Shown here: in pieces, positions 1 to 8,570 of the stretch | Layout: every line of letters begins with the position of its first letter | How positions within the stretch are numbered: position 1 is the first letter of the stretch | Assembly: GCF_035610345.1 (NCBI RefSeq) | Contig: NZ_CP141212.1 | Location: 439,976-503,975, forward strand | Source of the DNA: Sinorhizobium meliloti | Lineage (GTDB): Bacteria; Pseudomonadota; Alphaproteobacteria; Rhizobiales; Rhizobiaceae | Direction of reading: 5' to 3' | DNA: 64,000 nucleotides | Position numbers and translations under genes: made by a program | The notes under the pieces: model-generated | Database searches by the model: none | Seen by the model: only the letters and a program-made list of their open reading frames with translations | Told to the model about the DNA's origin: nothing

Positions 1-683
1 GTGTCGAAGGGCATCGGCTGCTGGTGCACGGGGCTTTTGAAGATCGAGAAGGGAATGCCGCGACTGGAGCCGCTGATGGTGCGGTGAACATGACCGGCGA
101 AGATATGACGAACATTGCCGTGCCGCTTCACCAGGGCGTAGAAGTCGTCTTCGTTGATGAGGCGGATCATGTCCATACCGGCAAAGCCGCTGACATGCGG
201 CGGGTGGTGCATGAAGACGAGCGCCGGCCGGCCGCCGGCCTCTTCGAGTTGCCGGCCGAGCCAGGCAAGCCGCCTGTCGCATAGGTGACCGGCGTGGCTC
301 ACCGGATAGTCGTAGGGCGGTGCAAACAGCGTATCGAGCAGGATCGCGCGGCAATCGGGGAAATCGAGCACCTGCTGGACGAAGCCGTTCGCGTCGACCG
401 CCGTTTCGGCGAAGACGTCGAGAAACACTTCGCGCCGGTCGTGATTGCCGATCATGAGTGCCGCCGGTGGGGTGAGTTCGCCGAGAAGGGCCTTCAGCCG
501 CTCGTAGGAAGCGCGGTCCGCCCGATGCGTCAGATCGCCGGCGAAGATCACCCGGTCGGCATCCGCATGATAGCGGTTGACGTGGGCGATGCCGTTTGCG
601 AGCCGCCGATACGGGTCCAGCCCGATGATCGTCTCGCCTTCGGGCACCATGTGGAGATCGGAGAAAATGATGAGCTTCGTCAT
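1..683 (-). CDS. spdA: Class III cyclic-nucleotide phosphodiesterase, 3' end cut by window edge
   Basis: This is a calcineurin-like metallophosphoesterase, with at least 227 residues visible and the C-terminus off the left edge. The metal-binding series is complete in what can be read: SDLH near residue 8, GDLTHRAD near 49, GNHD near 78, HHPPH near 157 and GHVHR near 197. The start is the ATG read leftward from 683. The family hydrolyses cyclic or phosphodiester substrates in the cytoplasm. Its place beside a Clr-box gene, a FecR gene, CyaD1 and Clr is the order of the S. meliloti cAMP locus, where this gene is SpdA, reported to act on 2',3'-cyclic nucleotides rather than 3',5'-cAMP. The gene name rests on that synteny plus the motifs; substrate cannot be read from sequence. 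Confidence 0.85.
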   Translation of the reverse strand, partial: MTKLIIFSDLHMVPEGETIIGLDPYRRLANGIAHVNRYHADADRVIFAGDLTHRADRASYERLKALLGELTPPAALMIGNHDRREVFLDVFAETAVDANGFVQQVLDFPDCRAILLDTLFAPPYDYPVSHAGHLCDRRLAWLGRQLEEAGGRPALVFMHHPPHVSGFAGMDMIRLINEDDFYALVKRHGNVRHIFAGHVHRTISGSSRGIPFSIFKSPVHQQPMPFD

Positions 684-794
684 GTGCGTCCCGCGTTGAT
701 GTCTCACGGGTCACGCTCCTGCGCCTGCTCGCAGGCGTCAAGCGGCATTTTCGGGCGGGTCGGACCTATGCGGAAGACCGGACTGCCGCCCCCA

Positions 795-1268
795 TCACTG
801 CAACCGCTCCGCGGTTGCCTGCGCGAAGCGCCGGACGGTCAGCAAATCGCCGGAGGATTTACCGGCCATGCCGCGCTGGGCGAGGAGATCGGCATAGCTG
901 GCCATTGCCAGAGCGTGGCCATTCTCGGCGGCTTCGGCGAGGATTCGTGCCGACTGCAGCTTCTGTCCAGCCCTGTCGAGAACGCGTGCGAGCTGGAACT
1001 GCGTCCGGGCGCCGCCGTTCTGATTATAGGCCTCGCGGCAGGCGGAAAGCGCCACTCCGATGCGGATGTTCTGCGTCGCAACGGCCGGGAAAGCCCTGTT
1101 GCGTTCGAGATCGAATTCGCTACCGGCCTCGCGGTCGCATTGCTCGGCGGCGGTGAGATCGCTTGCACGCGCCGCGGAAGGCATGGTCGCGAAGAGGGGC
1201 AGGAGCACGGCCGTCGCGAGCAGATGATGCAGGCCGGTACGAAGGCTCGATTCAACGTATTTCGTCAT
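795..1268 (-). CDS. Exported Sel1/TPR-like protein, Clr target (SMc02178-like)
   Basis: This 157-residue protein has a signal peptide (hydrophobic run about residues 15-30, then a small-residue site near PSAARAS). The C-terminal half has a helical Sel1/TPR-like stretch (ARTQFQLARVLDRAGQ, then AENGHALAMASYADLLAQRG). It is probably periplasmic. A perfect 16-bp Clr box (1319-1334) lies 51 bp upstream of the ATG at 1268. By position it matches the S. meliloti gene SMc02178, known as a cAMP/Clr-dependent gene induced by plant signals during nodulation. Biochemical role is unknown. The divergent FecR gene shares the intergenic region. The short helical repeats suggest a protein-protein contact role, which is inference. 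Confidence 0.8.
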   Translation of the reverse strand: MTKYVESSLRTGLHHLLATAVLLPLFATMPSAARASDLTAAEQCDREAGSEFDLERNRAFPAVATQNIRIGVALSACREAYNQNGGARTQFQLARVLDRAGQKLQSARILAEAAENGHALAMASYADLLAQRGMAGKSSGDLLTVRRFAQATAERLQ

Positions 1269-1318
1269 GGTGCGCTCCCTCTTGCCCCCACATTCTAGGG
1301 TCGCTCCGACCCGGTATC

Positions 1319-1334
1319 TGTTCCGCGGGAAACA
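1319..1334. promoter_or_regulatory. clr box: Clr box (cAMP-Clr operator)
   Basis: The sequence TGTTCCGCGGGAAACA is a near-perfect 16-bp palindrome and fits the published S. meliloti Clr consensus HGTYHCNNNNGRWACA at every defined position. It lies 51 bp upstream of the exported-protein gene read leftward and 132 bp upstream of the FecR gene read rightward, so it could serve either or both. Confidence 0.85.
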
Positions 1335-1465
1335 GCGGCGAAGGCGATGAAACGGTGAGTTCAGGCAGACCCCAAGATGCGTCTTGCATCGGGGACGCCT
1401 CGGTCTATCCTCGTGAGGAGCCGGAGGCCGAACAGGGAGCGCTGCGAAACCCAGCGGAGAAGCCG

Positions 1466-2080
1466 ATGCGGCAGTTCGAGGTGAGGAGACGGATCTTTCT
1501 TGGCGGGGTGTTGCTTGCCGCCGTATCGGGCGGCCGTTCGACGGCAGCAGCTCCGGTCGTGGGCAAGGCCGCAAAGATCCGCGGCAACGTCCGCCGTCGG
1601 CAGGGCGGGGACGAGGAACGGCTGGCGATCGGCGGTGCGGTTCTCGACAAGGATTATGTCCTGACGAGCAGCAACAGCTTCGCCGATCTCGCCCTCAGCG
1701 AAACGCGTATCCTGCTGGGGCCGCAAACGGAACTGCTGATCGACAGCTACATCGCCGGCCAGGGCGGAACCCTGGAGCTGGGACTGGGCCGGATGGTCTT
1801 CGACCGGCCCGAAGGCTTGCCCAAGACGGACGTCGCGGTGCGCACCGCCTTCGGCATGATCGGCGTTCGCGGAACGAAATTCTTCTGCGGCCCGAGCCGA
1901 GCGGCTTTCGCGGTCTTCGTTGAACATGGCGTGGTGTCCGTTCAGGGCGGCGGCGTTACACGGACAGTTGCGGCCGGCCAGGGCGTCGATATCAGCCGCC
2001 CGGGCGCCGCTCCCAGCGAACCGACGCGCTGGGGAGAGGTGCGGATTCGTCAGGCCTATGCGAGCGTCGGGTTGAGGTAG
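1466..2080 (+). CDS. FecR-domain protein with Tat-type signal
   Basis: The protein has 204 residues. The N-terminus (RRRIFLGG from about residue 7, then a hydrophobic run) looks like a twin-arginine signal, followed by a FecR domain: KAAKIRGNV near residue 35, a glycine-rich beta region, and MIGVRGTKFFCG near 130. FecR domains usually sit in the periplasm and pass signals to ECF sigma factors or anchor to the envelope, but there is no sigma factor or TonB receptor here. The gene instead lies inside the cAMP cassette, between the Clr-box gene and cyaD1. The start at 1466 was chosen because it places the signal peptide at the N-terminus. Its role is unknown. A link to perception by the CyaD1 CHASE2 domain is only inference from location. 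Confidence 0.8.
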   Translation: MRQFEVRRRIFLGGVLLAAVSGGRSTAAAPVVGKAAKIRGNVRRRQGGDEERLAIGGAVLDKDYVLTSSNSFADLALSETRILLGPQTELLIDSYIAGQGGTLELGLGRMVFDRPEGLPKTDVAVRTAFGMIGVRGTKFFCGPSRAAFAVFVEHGVVSVQGGGVTRTVAAGQGVDISRPGAAPSEPTRWGEVRIRQAYASVGLR

Positions 2081-2119
2081 CGGCGATGGCCGGCATCCCG
2101 CGCTGCGGTGGCTGTCCTC

Positions 2120-3991
2120 TCATTCCGCTCGAAGGTGCTTGTTCAGCCCATCGCTCGCTACCGTAAATAGCTCCATCGATCCGAAGCCTCTGATATCGTG
2201 GCGTCCAAGGGATCTGAGCGCCGCATTCGACTGCGCAGCCGCCGCCGGGCCGATGCAGATGGCGGTGCCGAGAAACTTGTTCGCCTCCTGAAGGCGAGCG
2301 GCGAGGTTCACCGCATCGCCATGGGCGGTGTAGTCGAGCTTCCCTCCGGCGCCCACCTCTCCCAGTACCGCCGGCCCGGTTTCGATGCCGATGCGCGTCC
2401 TGCCGAAACCGTGTTCGGCAAATTGCGCACGTCTGCGCATCTCCTCGGTCAGGACATGGATCGCCACGGCGCAGCCGATCGCCTTGTTTACATGGTCGGG
2501 CAGGTCCTCTGGCGCGTTGAAGAGAGCGTGGACGGCATCCCCGACCACCTTGTCGACCATGCCGCCATGTCCGGCGACGAGCGCGTTCACCTCGGCGAAA
2601 TAGACGTCGAGCAGGGCCACGAGTTCGCGGGGGCCAAGCTTTTGCGAAAGTGTCGAGAAACCCTCGATATCGGTGAAGAGCGCCGTCACCGGGCGTTCCT
2701 CACCGGCCATGCGCCCGCGGTCGGGCTCGTCTATGTAACGCGCCACCACGGATTGCGGCAAATATTGCGAGAATTTCCGCCGGGCGATCGCCTCTGCGCG
2801 CCGCGTGCGCGCGAACTGCAATGCGCTGGTGACGACGAGCACCGCAACCAGTGCCAATGATGTGCCGACCGCGTCGAAGAGCCAACCTGTGGAGGCATAG
2901 ATCGCACCGGCAAAGGCGATGATGGCGAGCACCGTCGCAGCGCCCAGCATAAGGGATGCCATCGGGCGAAGCCTGGTTGCCGTATATGCTGCAGCGACTC
3001 CCGCTGCGAAGGCGAAGACCGCCTCGATCAATGGCAGATTGCTGCCACGGTAGGGCACGAACCCCGTCATGATCGCATTGGCGATATCGGCGTGGATCTG
3101 AACCGACGGCTGGAGCGGCATGGAGGCGGTGGGCCGAAGGCCGCCAAGGCTCGGCATGCTGCTGCCGATCAAGACGAGCCTTCCCGCCAAACGACTTTTC
3201 TCCAAGCGACCGGCGAGGACTTCGGCCGCAGAGATCGTGCGGGCGGCGATCGCCTCCTCGGAACTTGCGGGGAAGCGCAGGTTGCCGTTCTCGTCGAGGG
3301 GGATGATCGCGTGATCAAGCCTCAGCCAGGCGGGTTCTCCGCCGAGAACGGGCGTGCTGCTGTCGGCGGCGAGCCGCCCCGCTTCGATGCCGAGTGCCGG
3401 GTAGGCATCGTTGCCAAGTATGGCGAAAGCCTGAACGCGCCGGACTCGCGCGTCTTCGTCGCCGACGAGAAAAGCCGCCGTCGCAGCCTTCGCCCGGTCC
3501 ATGAAGGCCGGGCAAGAGGTCTCTGCCCCTTCGATAAACCACTGCGCGGGGACGGCCAGCTGGCGCCGGAGGGCCAGAGGCGGCACGGGGCGCGGCCGTT
3601 CGAGAACGCGGTCGGCCGCCAGGAAGCCGAGGGCCGCGGGTGCCCTGCCGATCGCCGCGGCGAGCGCGGCGTTTGCGGGCGAAGCCGGGTCGCAGGCGGA
3701 ACTGAAAACGAAATCGACGGCGATCGTCTTCGGCCCGGCCGCGGCCAGGCGTGTAATCAGATCGGCGGTTGCGGCCCTGTCCCAGTTGCCGCCACGCGCT
3801 TCATAGGCCTTGCGGTCGACGTCGACGACGATGATGTCGGGCGACCTCGGCGAGGGGACCCATTGGGTGAGATTATCGAAAAAGAGCTCACGCTGGGTGT
3901 TGAGGATGGTTCCGGCAGAGAGATAGAGCAGCAGCGCCACGGCGAGGCTGGCGATGATCCCTCCGGAAAGCGGGGTTATGCGGTGATGCAT
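2120..3991 (-). CDS. cyaD1: Receptor-type class III adenylate cyclase with CHASE2 domain
   Basis: The protein has 623 residues. One N-terminal membrane segment (about 15-30) is followed by a periplasmic CHASE2 sensor domain (about 35-320), three further membrane helices (about 325-395), and a C-terminal class III cyclase domain (about 430-600). The cyclase has both metal aspartates (FTDIEGFS and VVGDAVHALFNAP) and the ETGPAVLGEVGAGGKLDYTAHGDAVNLAARL core. It makes cAMP from ATP in response to an extracytoplasmic signal. The ATG at 3991 has an AAGG six bases upstream; a TTG at 4018 would add nine residues. The gene follows clr by 61 bp on the same strand. In S. meliloti this is CyaD1, part of a plant-activated cAMP cascade that limits infection. 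Confidence 0.9.
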   Translation of the reverse strand: MHHRITPLSGGIIASLAVALLLYLSAGTILNTQRELFFDNLTQWVPSPRSPDIIVVDVDRKAYEARGGNWDRAATADLITRLAAAGPKTIAVDFVFSSACDPASPANAALAAAIGRAPAALGFLAADRVLERPRPVPPLALRRQLAVPAQWFIEGAETSCPAFMDRAKAATAAFLVGDEDARVRRVQAFAILGNDAYPALGIEAGRLAADSSTPVLGGEPAWLRLDHAIIPLDENGNLRFPASSEEAIAARTISAAEVLAGRLEKSRLAGRLVLIGSSMPSLGGLRPTASMPLQPSVQIHADIANAIMTGFVPYRGSNLPLIEAVFAFAAGVAAAYTATRLRPMASLMLGAATVLAIIAFAGAIYASTGWLFDAVGTSLALVAVLVVTSALQFARTRRAEAIARRKFSQYLPQSVVARYIDEPDRGRMAGEERPVTALFTDIEGFSTLSQKLGPRELVALLDVYFAEVNALVAGHGGMVDKVVGDAVHALFNAPEDLPDHVNKAIGCAVAIHVLTEEMRRRAQFAEHGFGRTRIGIETGPAVLGEVGAGGKLDYTAHGDAVNLAARLQEANKFLGTAICIGPAAAAQSNAALRSLGRHDIRGFGSMELFTVASDGLNKHLRAE

Positions 3992-4052
3992 CCTCGGCCT
4001 TACGCTCAACCGCTCCAAGTTTTTGAAACCGCCCGCTTTCAGGCGAGCGGCG

Positions 4053-4757
4053 TCAATCCTCCTCCGGATCGGCGATGCTCAGCAGGCGGCCAACATTGCA
4101 GCAGATGATGCCGTCCGCGCGCTTGATCGCGCCGCTCTCCTCCAGCGACAGGATCGCGCGGTTCACCTTCGGCCGGCTCGCTCCGAGAATCGAGGCGATG
4201 TCCGTCTGGCTGAGCGTCAGCCGGAGATTGGCGCTTTGCGGCATCTCGCTGCCGTGGATCTGGCGGAGCGTCGCCAGGAAGAAGCGGGCGACGCGGGCGT
4301 TAAGATCGTAGAGCGCGATGGTTTCCAGCCGGTCCGTCGTGTCGCGCAATTGCGCGCAGAGGAAGCGGATCACCGCCTCGGCGGTCCTCGGCCTCTGCGT
4401 GATGAGGGCGAGGAAATCCTTCTTGCCGATCACATAGCCTTCGGCGTTGGTGACGGCCGTCGCATCCGCCGATCGCGGCTGTCCGTCGAGCAGCGCCATT
4501 TCGCCGAACAGCGCTCCTGCCTCGTGCTGCCGCAACATGAGTTCGCGGCCTTGCGGCGTGAACAGCGAAAGCTTGATGCGCCCGGAAACCACCACGATCA
4601 TGTAGTCGCCTTGGTCGCCGCGTTGGAAAATGACCGTGCCCGCGGACCATTTGCGATAGCTGGCGATGCCCGAGAGCTCGCACAGGGTTTCGCTGTCGAA
4701 TTCTTCGAATATAGGGAAGGACCGCCAGAAGGCGGAACTCCGGATGACTTCAGCCAT
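4053..4757 (-). CDS. clr: CRP-family cAMP receptor transcription factor Clr
   Basis: This 234-residue CRP/FNR-family protein has an N-terminal cyclic-nucleotide-binding beta roll (about 15-130) containing the phosphate-binding cassette GEMALLDGQPRSADATA, and a C-terminal helix-turn-helix (LSQTDIASILGASRPKVNRAI). The cassette arginine that holds the cyclic phosphate is present. S. meliloti Clr is activated by cAMP and binds HGTYHCNNNNGRWACA boxes, one of which lies in this window at 1319. It is the first gene of a leftward unit with cyaD1. An 8-8-8 inverted repeat lies 46 bp upstream of its start. Confidence 0.93.
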   Translation of the reverse strand: MAEVIRSSAFWRSFPIFEEFDSETLCELSGIASYRKWSAGTVIFQRGDQGDYMIVVVSGRIKLSLFTPQGRELMLRQHEAGALFGEMALLDGQPRSADATAVTNAEGYVIGKKDFLALITQRPRTAEAVIRFLCAQLRDTTDRLETIALYDLNARVARFFLATLRQIHGSEMPQSANLRLTLSQTDIASILGASRPKVNRAILSLEESGAIKRADGIICCNVGRLLSIADPEED

Positions 4758-4802
4758 TGCGGTTACCCCTGCGTTCCCCTTTACGCGTCGGGGAGTTTTG
4801 AC

Positions 4803-4826
4803 TCTGTTGCCTCATCTTGCAACAGA
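4803..4826. promoter_or_regulatory. Inverted repeat upstream of clr
   Basis: The arms TCTGTTGC (4803-4810) and GCAACAGA (4819-4826) are perfect inverted repeats separated by 8 bp. They lie between divergent clr and the DoxX gene. The spacing does not fit a Clr box. This could be an operator for an unknown regulator or an mRNA hairpin. Confidence 0.45.
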
Positions 4827-4992
4827 AAAGCGCTTGATCGGCCGACCGAAGCCAAAGCGGTAAGGCATCAGTTGACGACGAATCGATTCCGTCTCTAGAT
4901 TGTGAACGATCTGTCGCCGGGTGGGCGGCTAGAGGATTTCGAAAATCTTGTTATCTCTGCTGCCAACACGTTTTCCAACAGGAGCCTTGCGC

Positions 4993-5430
4993 ATGTCCCA
5001 GAATGTCATCGTGCTCATCGGGCGCATTCTTCTCTCGATCATCTTCATCACCTCCGGCTTCGGCAAGCTCACCGACCCGTCGGCGACGGCCGGCATGATC
5101 AGCGGTGCCGGTTGGCCAGCCGCAACGGCGCTCGCCTATCTCGCCGGTCTCTTCGAACTCGTTGCCGGTCTTGCGATCCTCGTCGGCTTTCAGACCCGCA
5201 TCGCATCCTATCTGCTTGCCGCCTTCTGCGTGGTCACCGCCTTCGTCTTCCATAGCGGCGCAATCAACGTCCCTGATTTCCCGCCGGCTGCAAACGGGCT
5301 GCTGACGGTCTTCAACCAGATCATGATGATGAAGAACATCACGATCGCCGGCGCCTTCCTGGTGCTGGCAGGCTTTGGCCCGGGCGCGCTCTCGCTCGAT
5401 GCCCGCACCGGAAACACGGTCGCCGCTTAA
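4993..5430 (+). CDS. DoxX-family membrane protein
   Basis: This 145-residue protein has four membrane helices and begins with the DoxX signature (VIVLIGRILLSIIFITSGFGKL). The ATG at 4993 is preceded by AGGAG eight bases upstream, so I prefer it to an earlier in-frame start. DoxX proteins are small inner-membrane proteins loosely linked to redox and oxidative-stress functions; the substrate is unknown. It is transcribed alone, divergent from clr, and ends at a strong hairpin terminator. Confidence 0.85.
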   Translation: MSQNVIVLIGRILLSIIFITSGFGKLTDPSATAGMISGAGWPAATALAYLAGLFELVAGLAILVGFQTRIASYLLAAFCVVTAFVFHSGAINVPDFPPAANGLLTVFNQIMMMKNITIAGAFLVLAGFGPGALSLDARTGNTVAA

Positions 5431-5453
5431 CGCAGGCACCCCTGATCGAGAAG

Positions 5454-5477
5454 AACCCGCCGGCTCCCCGGCGGGTT
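5454..5477. terminator. Hairpin terminator between convergent genes
   Basis: A 10-bp stem (AACCCGCCGG / CCGGCGGGTT) with a 4-base loop lies between the convergent DoxX and RbsD/FucU-like genes. The following T run is weak, so it may act in both directions or with Rho. Confidence 0.65.
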
Positions 5478-5498
5478 CATTGTTTAGGCGTCACGTTC

Positions 5499-5927
5499 TC
5501 AAGGATAGATGACGCCCTTGCGCAGGATGACGTTGCCGTAGAGCCGCGGTTCGCTGGTCTGCACCACCGCATGGGCAGCCTTCACCCGCTGATAGAAATC
5601 GGCTCCGAGCAAAGGGACGACCGGCTGTGTCGGCTCATGTTTCCGACAGCAGGCGATGATGTCCCGATGCACCGGGTCGAGCGCATCGCGGTCCTGTTTC
5701 ACGGTTGCCCGAAAGATCGCCTCCGGCACGAAATCGTCGATCGGCAGGATGCTCAAGACAGCGTCGAGCACGGGGACAAGCGGGTGCCCGTCCAGCCGGA
5801 TGAGCCGGCGCGCGTGCTCCAGCCCGGGATAATTTCCGTCGACGAGTGCAATCTCGTCGCCGTGCCCCATCGCTCTCAATGTGGAGAGAAGCTCCGGGCT
5901 CAGAATGGGGCTTATTCCTTTCAGCAA
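5499..5927 (-). CDS. RbsD/FucU-family sugar mutarotase-like protein
   Basis: The 142-residue protein matches the RbsD/FucU fold: MLKGISPILSPELLSTLRAMGHGDEIALVDGNYPG contains the conserved GHGD and DGNYP region, and the C-terminus has the RLYGNVILRKGVI strand. Family members interconvert anomers of ribose or fucose before phosphorylation. It starts 3 bp after the frcR stop codon, so the two are probably translationally coupled. Next to a fructose uptake operon it might act on fructose or related ketose anomers, but the substrate is not established by sequence. Confidence 0.85.
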   Translation of the reverse strand: MLKGISPILSPELLSTLRAMGHGDEIALVDGNYPGLEHARRLIRLDGHPLVPVLDAVLSILPIDDFVPEAIFRATVKQDRDALDPVHRDIIACCRKHEPTQPVVPLLGADFYQRVKAAHAVVQTSEPRLYGNVILRKGVIYP

Positions 5928-5930
5928 CGG

Positions 5931-7160
5931 TCAAAGCTCCTTGAAGAGGACATTGGTGTCCAGAAGATAGCGGGAGAAGAGCGGCAGGCTTGCGCCGCCG
6001 ATCGCGCGGGCGTGGCTGCCGACGGTGCCTTCGACGAGGTCCGGAACCGTGACGCCCTGCAGGTCGAGCGTCTGGAGGGCCTTGCGTGTCGCTGCAAGAA
6101 GGCGCGCCCGCACCCAGGGCGGGAAGCCGCCGTCGATCACGGCCGCCGAAAAATCGACGACGGAAACCGCGGAGACGACGGCTTGCGCAAGCGCCGCCGC
6201 CGCATCCTGGATCCATATTTCGAGCGGCTCGCCGAAATCGATCCAGTCGTCGGCCGAGTACCAGAGCGGCTCCGGGTCGATGCCGCGTTCGCGTAGCAGC
6301 TTTTCCAGGACGAAGACCGAGGCGATTTTCAGCAACTGCGTCGACTTGCCGTCCTTGCCGGCGACAGGCAGCGGGCCGACCGCGCCGGCGGTGCCGGTTC
6401 GGCCGGAAAAGAGGGCCGAGTTGATCACGACGCCGCCGCCGATAAAGGAGCCGATATAGAAATAGACGAAATCGGGGTAACTGGCGCCGACACCGAAGGC
6501 GAGTTCGGCACCGCAGGCGCTGGTTCCGTCGTTCTGAAGGAACACCGGATGCCGGATGCGCGAGGCGACCGCCGCCTGCAGGTCGAAATCACGCCACCGG
6601 TCCATCTCTTCGCGCGGCGCGCCGACCTCCTCCGACCAGTTCCACAACTCGAACGGCGTAGCGATGCCGACGCCGGCGATGCGGCCGCGCTCGCCGGTGT
6701 CGAGCTGTCCCTCGAGCTTGCCGATACCCCCGACGATGAAGCTGACGATCTCCTCGGGGAGCGGATAGGTATGGATCTGATGGAGGTGCAGCCGAATGGT
6801 GCCGAGGAAATCCATCAGCACCAGATCGGCGCTGCGCCGGCCGATCTTCACGCCGAAGGAATAGACCGCATCGGGATTGAGCCGCATGGGGATTGAGGGC
6901 TGTCCGACGCGGCCGCGCACCGGCGCGCCGCGGACGAGCAGCCCGTCGGCTTCGAGCGACCGCATGATGACGGAGGCGGTCTGTGCCGAAAGACCGGAGC
7001 GGCGCGCGATCTCGGCCTTGGACAAGCTGCCGTGACGGCGCACCAGCGACATGACCAGCCGTTCGTTATAGGCGCGCACGCGCGTTTGATTGGCCCCGCC
7101 GCTCGGGTCGACCACATCCGGCTGGGGCGGCCCCGTATAGGGGCCATCTGTCAGTGACAT
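5931..7160 (-). CDS. frcR: ROK-family transcriptional regulator of the fructose operon
   Basis: The protein has 409 residues. An N-terminal winged helix-turn-helix (about 35-85, SLSKAEIARRSGLSAQTASVIMRSLEADGLL) is followed by a ROK sugar-kinase-like domain. The usual ROK zinc-cysteine motif is not obvious, fitting a sensor rather than an active kinase. The start at 7160 has GGAGG about nine bases upstream; an in-frame upstream start would add 19 poorly conserved-looking residues. It is divergent from frcB across 358 bp and coupled to the RbsD/FucU-like gene. Such regulators usually repress transport genes until the sugar binds. Confidence 0.85.
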   Translation of the reverse strand: MSLTDGPYTGPPQPDVVDPSGGANQTRVRAYNERLVMSLVRRHGSLSKAEIARRSGLSAQTASVIMRSLEADGLLVRGAPVRGRVGQPSIPMRLNPDAVYSFGVKIGRRSADLVLMDFLGTIRLHLHQIHTYPLPEEIVSFIVGGIGKLEGQLDTGERGRIAGVGIATPFELWNWSEEVGAPREEMDRWRDFDLQAAVASRIRHPVFLQNDGTSACGAELAFGVGASYPDFVYFYIGSFIGGGVVINSALFSGRTGTAGAVGPLPVAGKDGKSTQLLKIASVFVLEKLLRERGIDPEPLWYSADDWIDFGEPLEIWIQDAAAALAQAVVSAVSVVDFSAAVIDGGFPPWVRARLLAATRKALQTLDLQGVTVPDLVEGTVGSHARAIGGASLPLFSRYLLDTNVLFKEL

Positions 7161-7518
7161 GCCACCGTTTCCTCCCATTGGTACCGTACGGTTCCTCCCC
7201 GATCCGGGTACGGCCATGCAGTACCTAAAGCTTTACCGCGACCGCACCCTGATCGCGGCACCCTGACGCCGCTCGGTTCGCGTGGGCCCTGTCCGCATTC
7301 GGCCCGCGATTGTCAATGCCCGATCCTCCCGATTGGGCGGAAGCGACATTACGCGCAGAATGCCACAACGAGATAATAATTCAATTTGATTTATTTATTG
7401 ACAGGCTGGATTTTTGATGCTTGATTGACCGTCGGAAGCGCCGTCTGCAGCCGAGGAGAATGCTGCAGCGGGTCCTGAAAGCCGGCGCGCCGGCATTTTT
7501 CATCCTTGGGAGGATTTA
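7161..7518. promoter_or_regulatory. frcR-frcB divergent control region
   Basis: This 358-bp gap holds a strikingly AT-rich patch (about 7370-7400) in an otherwise GC-rich region, a TTGACA at 7399-7404 that may be a -35 element for frcB, and a palindrome GCCGGCGCGCCGGC at 7481-7494 followed by ATTTTT just before the frcB ribosome site. Near frcR there is a palindromic ACCGTACGGT (about 7183-7192). AT-rich dyads are typical of ROK operators; assigning any of them to FrcR is inference. Confidence 0.45.
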
Positions 7519-8544
7519 ATGAAGAAGACAGTTCTTTCTGCCGCATTCGGCGCGCTCGCCATGGGCGTTGCTTTCGCATCGCCCTCGCAGGCAGCCGACG
7601 TGTCGGCATGCCTCATCACCAAAACCGACACCAATCCTTTCTTCGTGAAGATGAAGGAGGGCGCGGCCGCCAAGGCCAAGGAACTGGGCGTCACCCTCAA
7701 GTCCTATGCCGGCAAGATCGACGGTGATTCCGAAAGCCAGGTCGCTGCGATCGAGACCTGCATTGCCGATGGCGCCAAGGGTATCCTGATTGCCGCCTCC
7801 GATACCCAGGGTATCGTGCCCCAGGTCCAGAAGGCGCGGGATGCGGGTCTTCTGGTCATCGCGCTCGACACGCCGCTCGAACCCCTCAATGCCGCCGACG
7901 CCACTTTTGCGACGGACAACCTGCTCGCCGGCAAACTCATCGGCCAGTGGGCGGCTGCAACGCTCGGCGATGCCGCCAAGGAAGCCAAGGTGGCCTTCCT
8001 CGACCTGACGCCGTCGCAGCCCTCCGTCGACGTGTTGCGCGACCAGGGCTTCATGATCGGTTTCGGCATCGACCCCAAGGACCCGAACAAGATCGGCGAC
8101 GAGGATGATCCGCGCATCGTCGGCCACGACATCACCAACGGCAACGAAGAGGGTGGCCGGACCGCGATGGAGAACCTCCTCCAGAAGGATCCGACCATCA
8201 ACGTCGTCCACACGATCAACGAGCCGGCCGCCGCCGGCGCCTATGAGGCGCTGAAGTCCGTCGGCCGCGAGAAGGACGTGCTGATCGTTTCCGTCGACGG
8301 CGGCTGCCCGGGCGTCAAGAATGTCGCCGAGGGCGTGATCGGCGCGACGTCGCAGCAGTATCCGCTGATGATGGCGGCGCTCGGCATCGAGGCCATCAAG
8401 AAGTTCGCCGATACGGGCGAGAAGCCTACGCCGACCGAAGGCAAGGACTTCGTCGACACCGGCGTCGCGCTTGTCACCGACAAGCCGGTATCCGGCGTCG
8501 AGTCGATCGATACCAAGATCGGAGTGGAGAAGTGCTGGGGCTGA
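7519..8544 (+). CDS. frcB: Fructose ABC transporter, periplasmic binding protein
   Basis: The 341-residue protein has a clear signal peptide (cleavage near SQA|AD, about residue 25) and a type I periplasmic sugar-binding fold ([25 protein letters not shown] at the mature N-terminus). The ATG has GGGAGGA seven bases upstream. It is the first gene of frcBCAK. In S. meliloti FrcB binds fructose, and also mannose and ribose. A strong hairpin after the gene probably keeps its mRNA more abundant than that of the membrane components. Confidence 0.92.
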   Translation: MKKTVLSAAFGALAMGVAFASPSQAADVSACLITKTDTNPFFVKMKEGAAAKAKELGVTLKSYAGKIDGDSESQVAAIETCIADGAKGILIAASDTQGIVPQVQKARDAGLLVIALDTPLEPLNAADATFATDNLLAGKLIGQWAAATLGDAAKEAKVAFLDLTPSQPSVDVLRDQGFMIGFGIDPKDPNKIGDEDDPRIVGHDITNGNEEGGRTAMENLLQKDPTINVVHTINEPAAAGAYEALKSVGREKDVLIVSVDGGCPGVKNVAEGVIGATSQQYPLMMAALGIEAIKKFADTGEKPTPTEGKDFVDTGVALVTDKPVSGVESIDTKIGVEKCWG

Positions 8545-8570
8545 TCGGCCACGCGCACAGGCGTGAGGGG

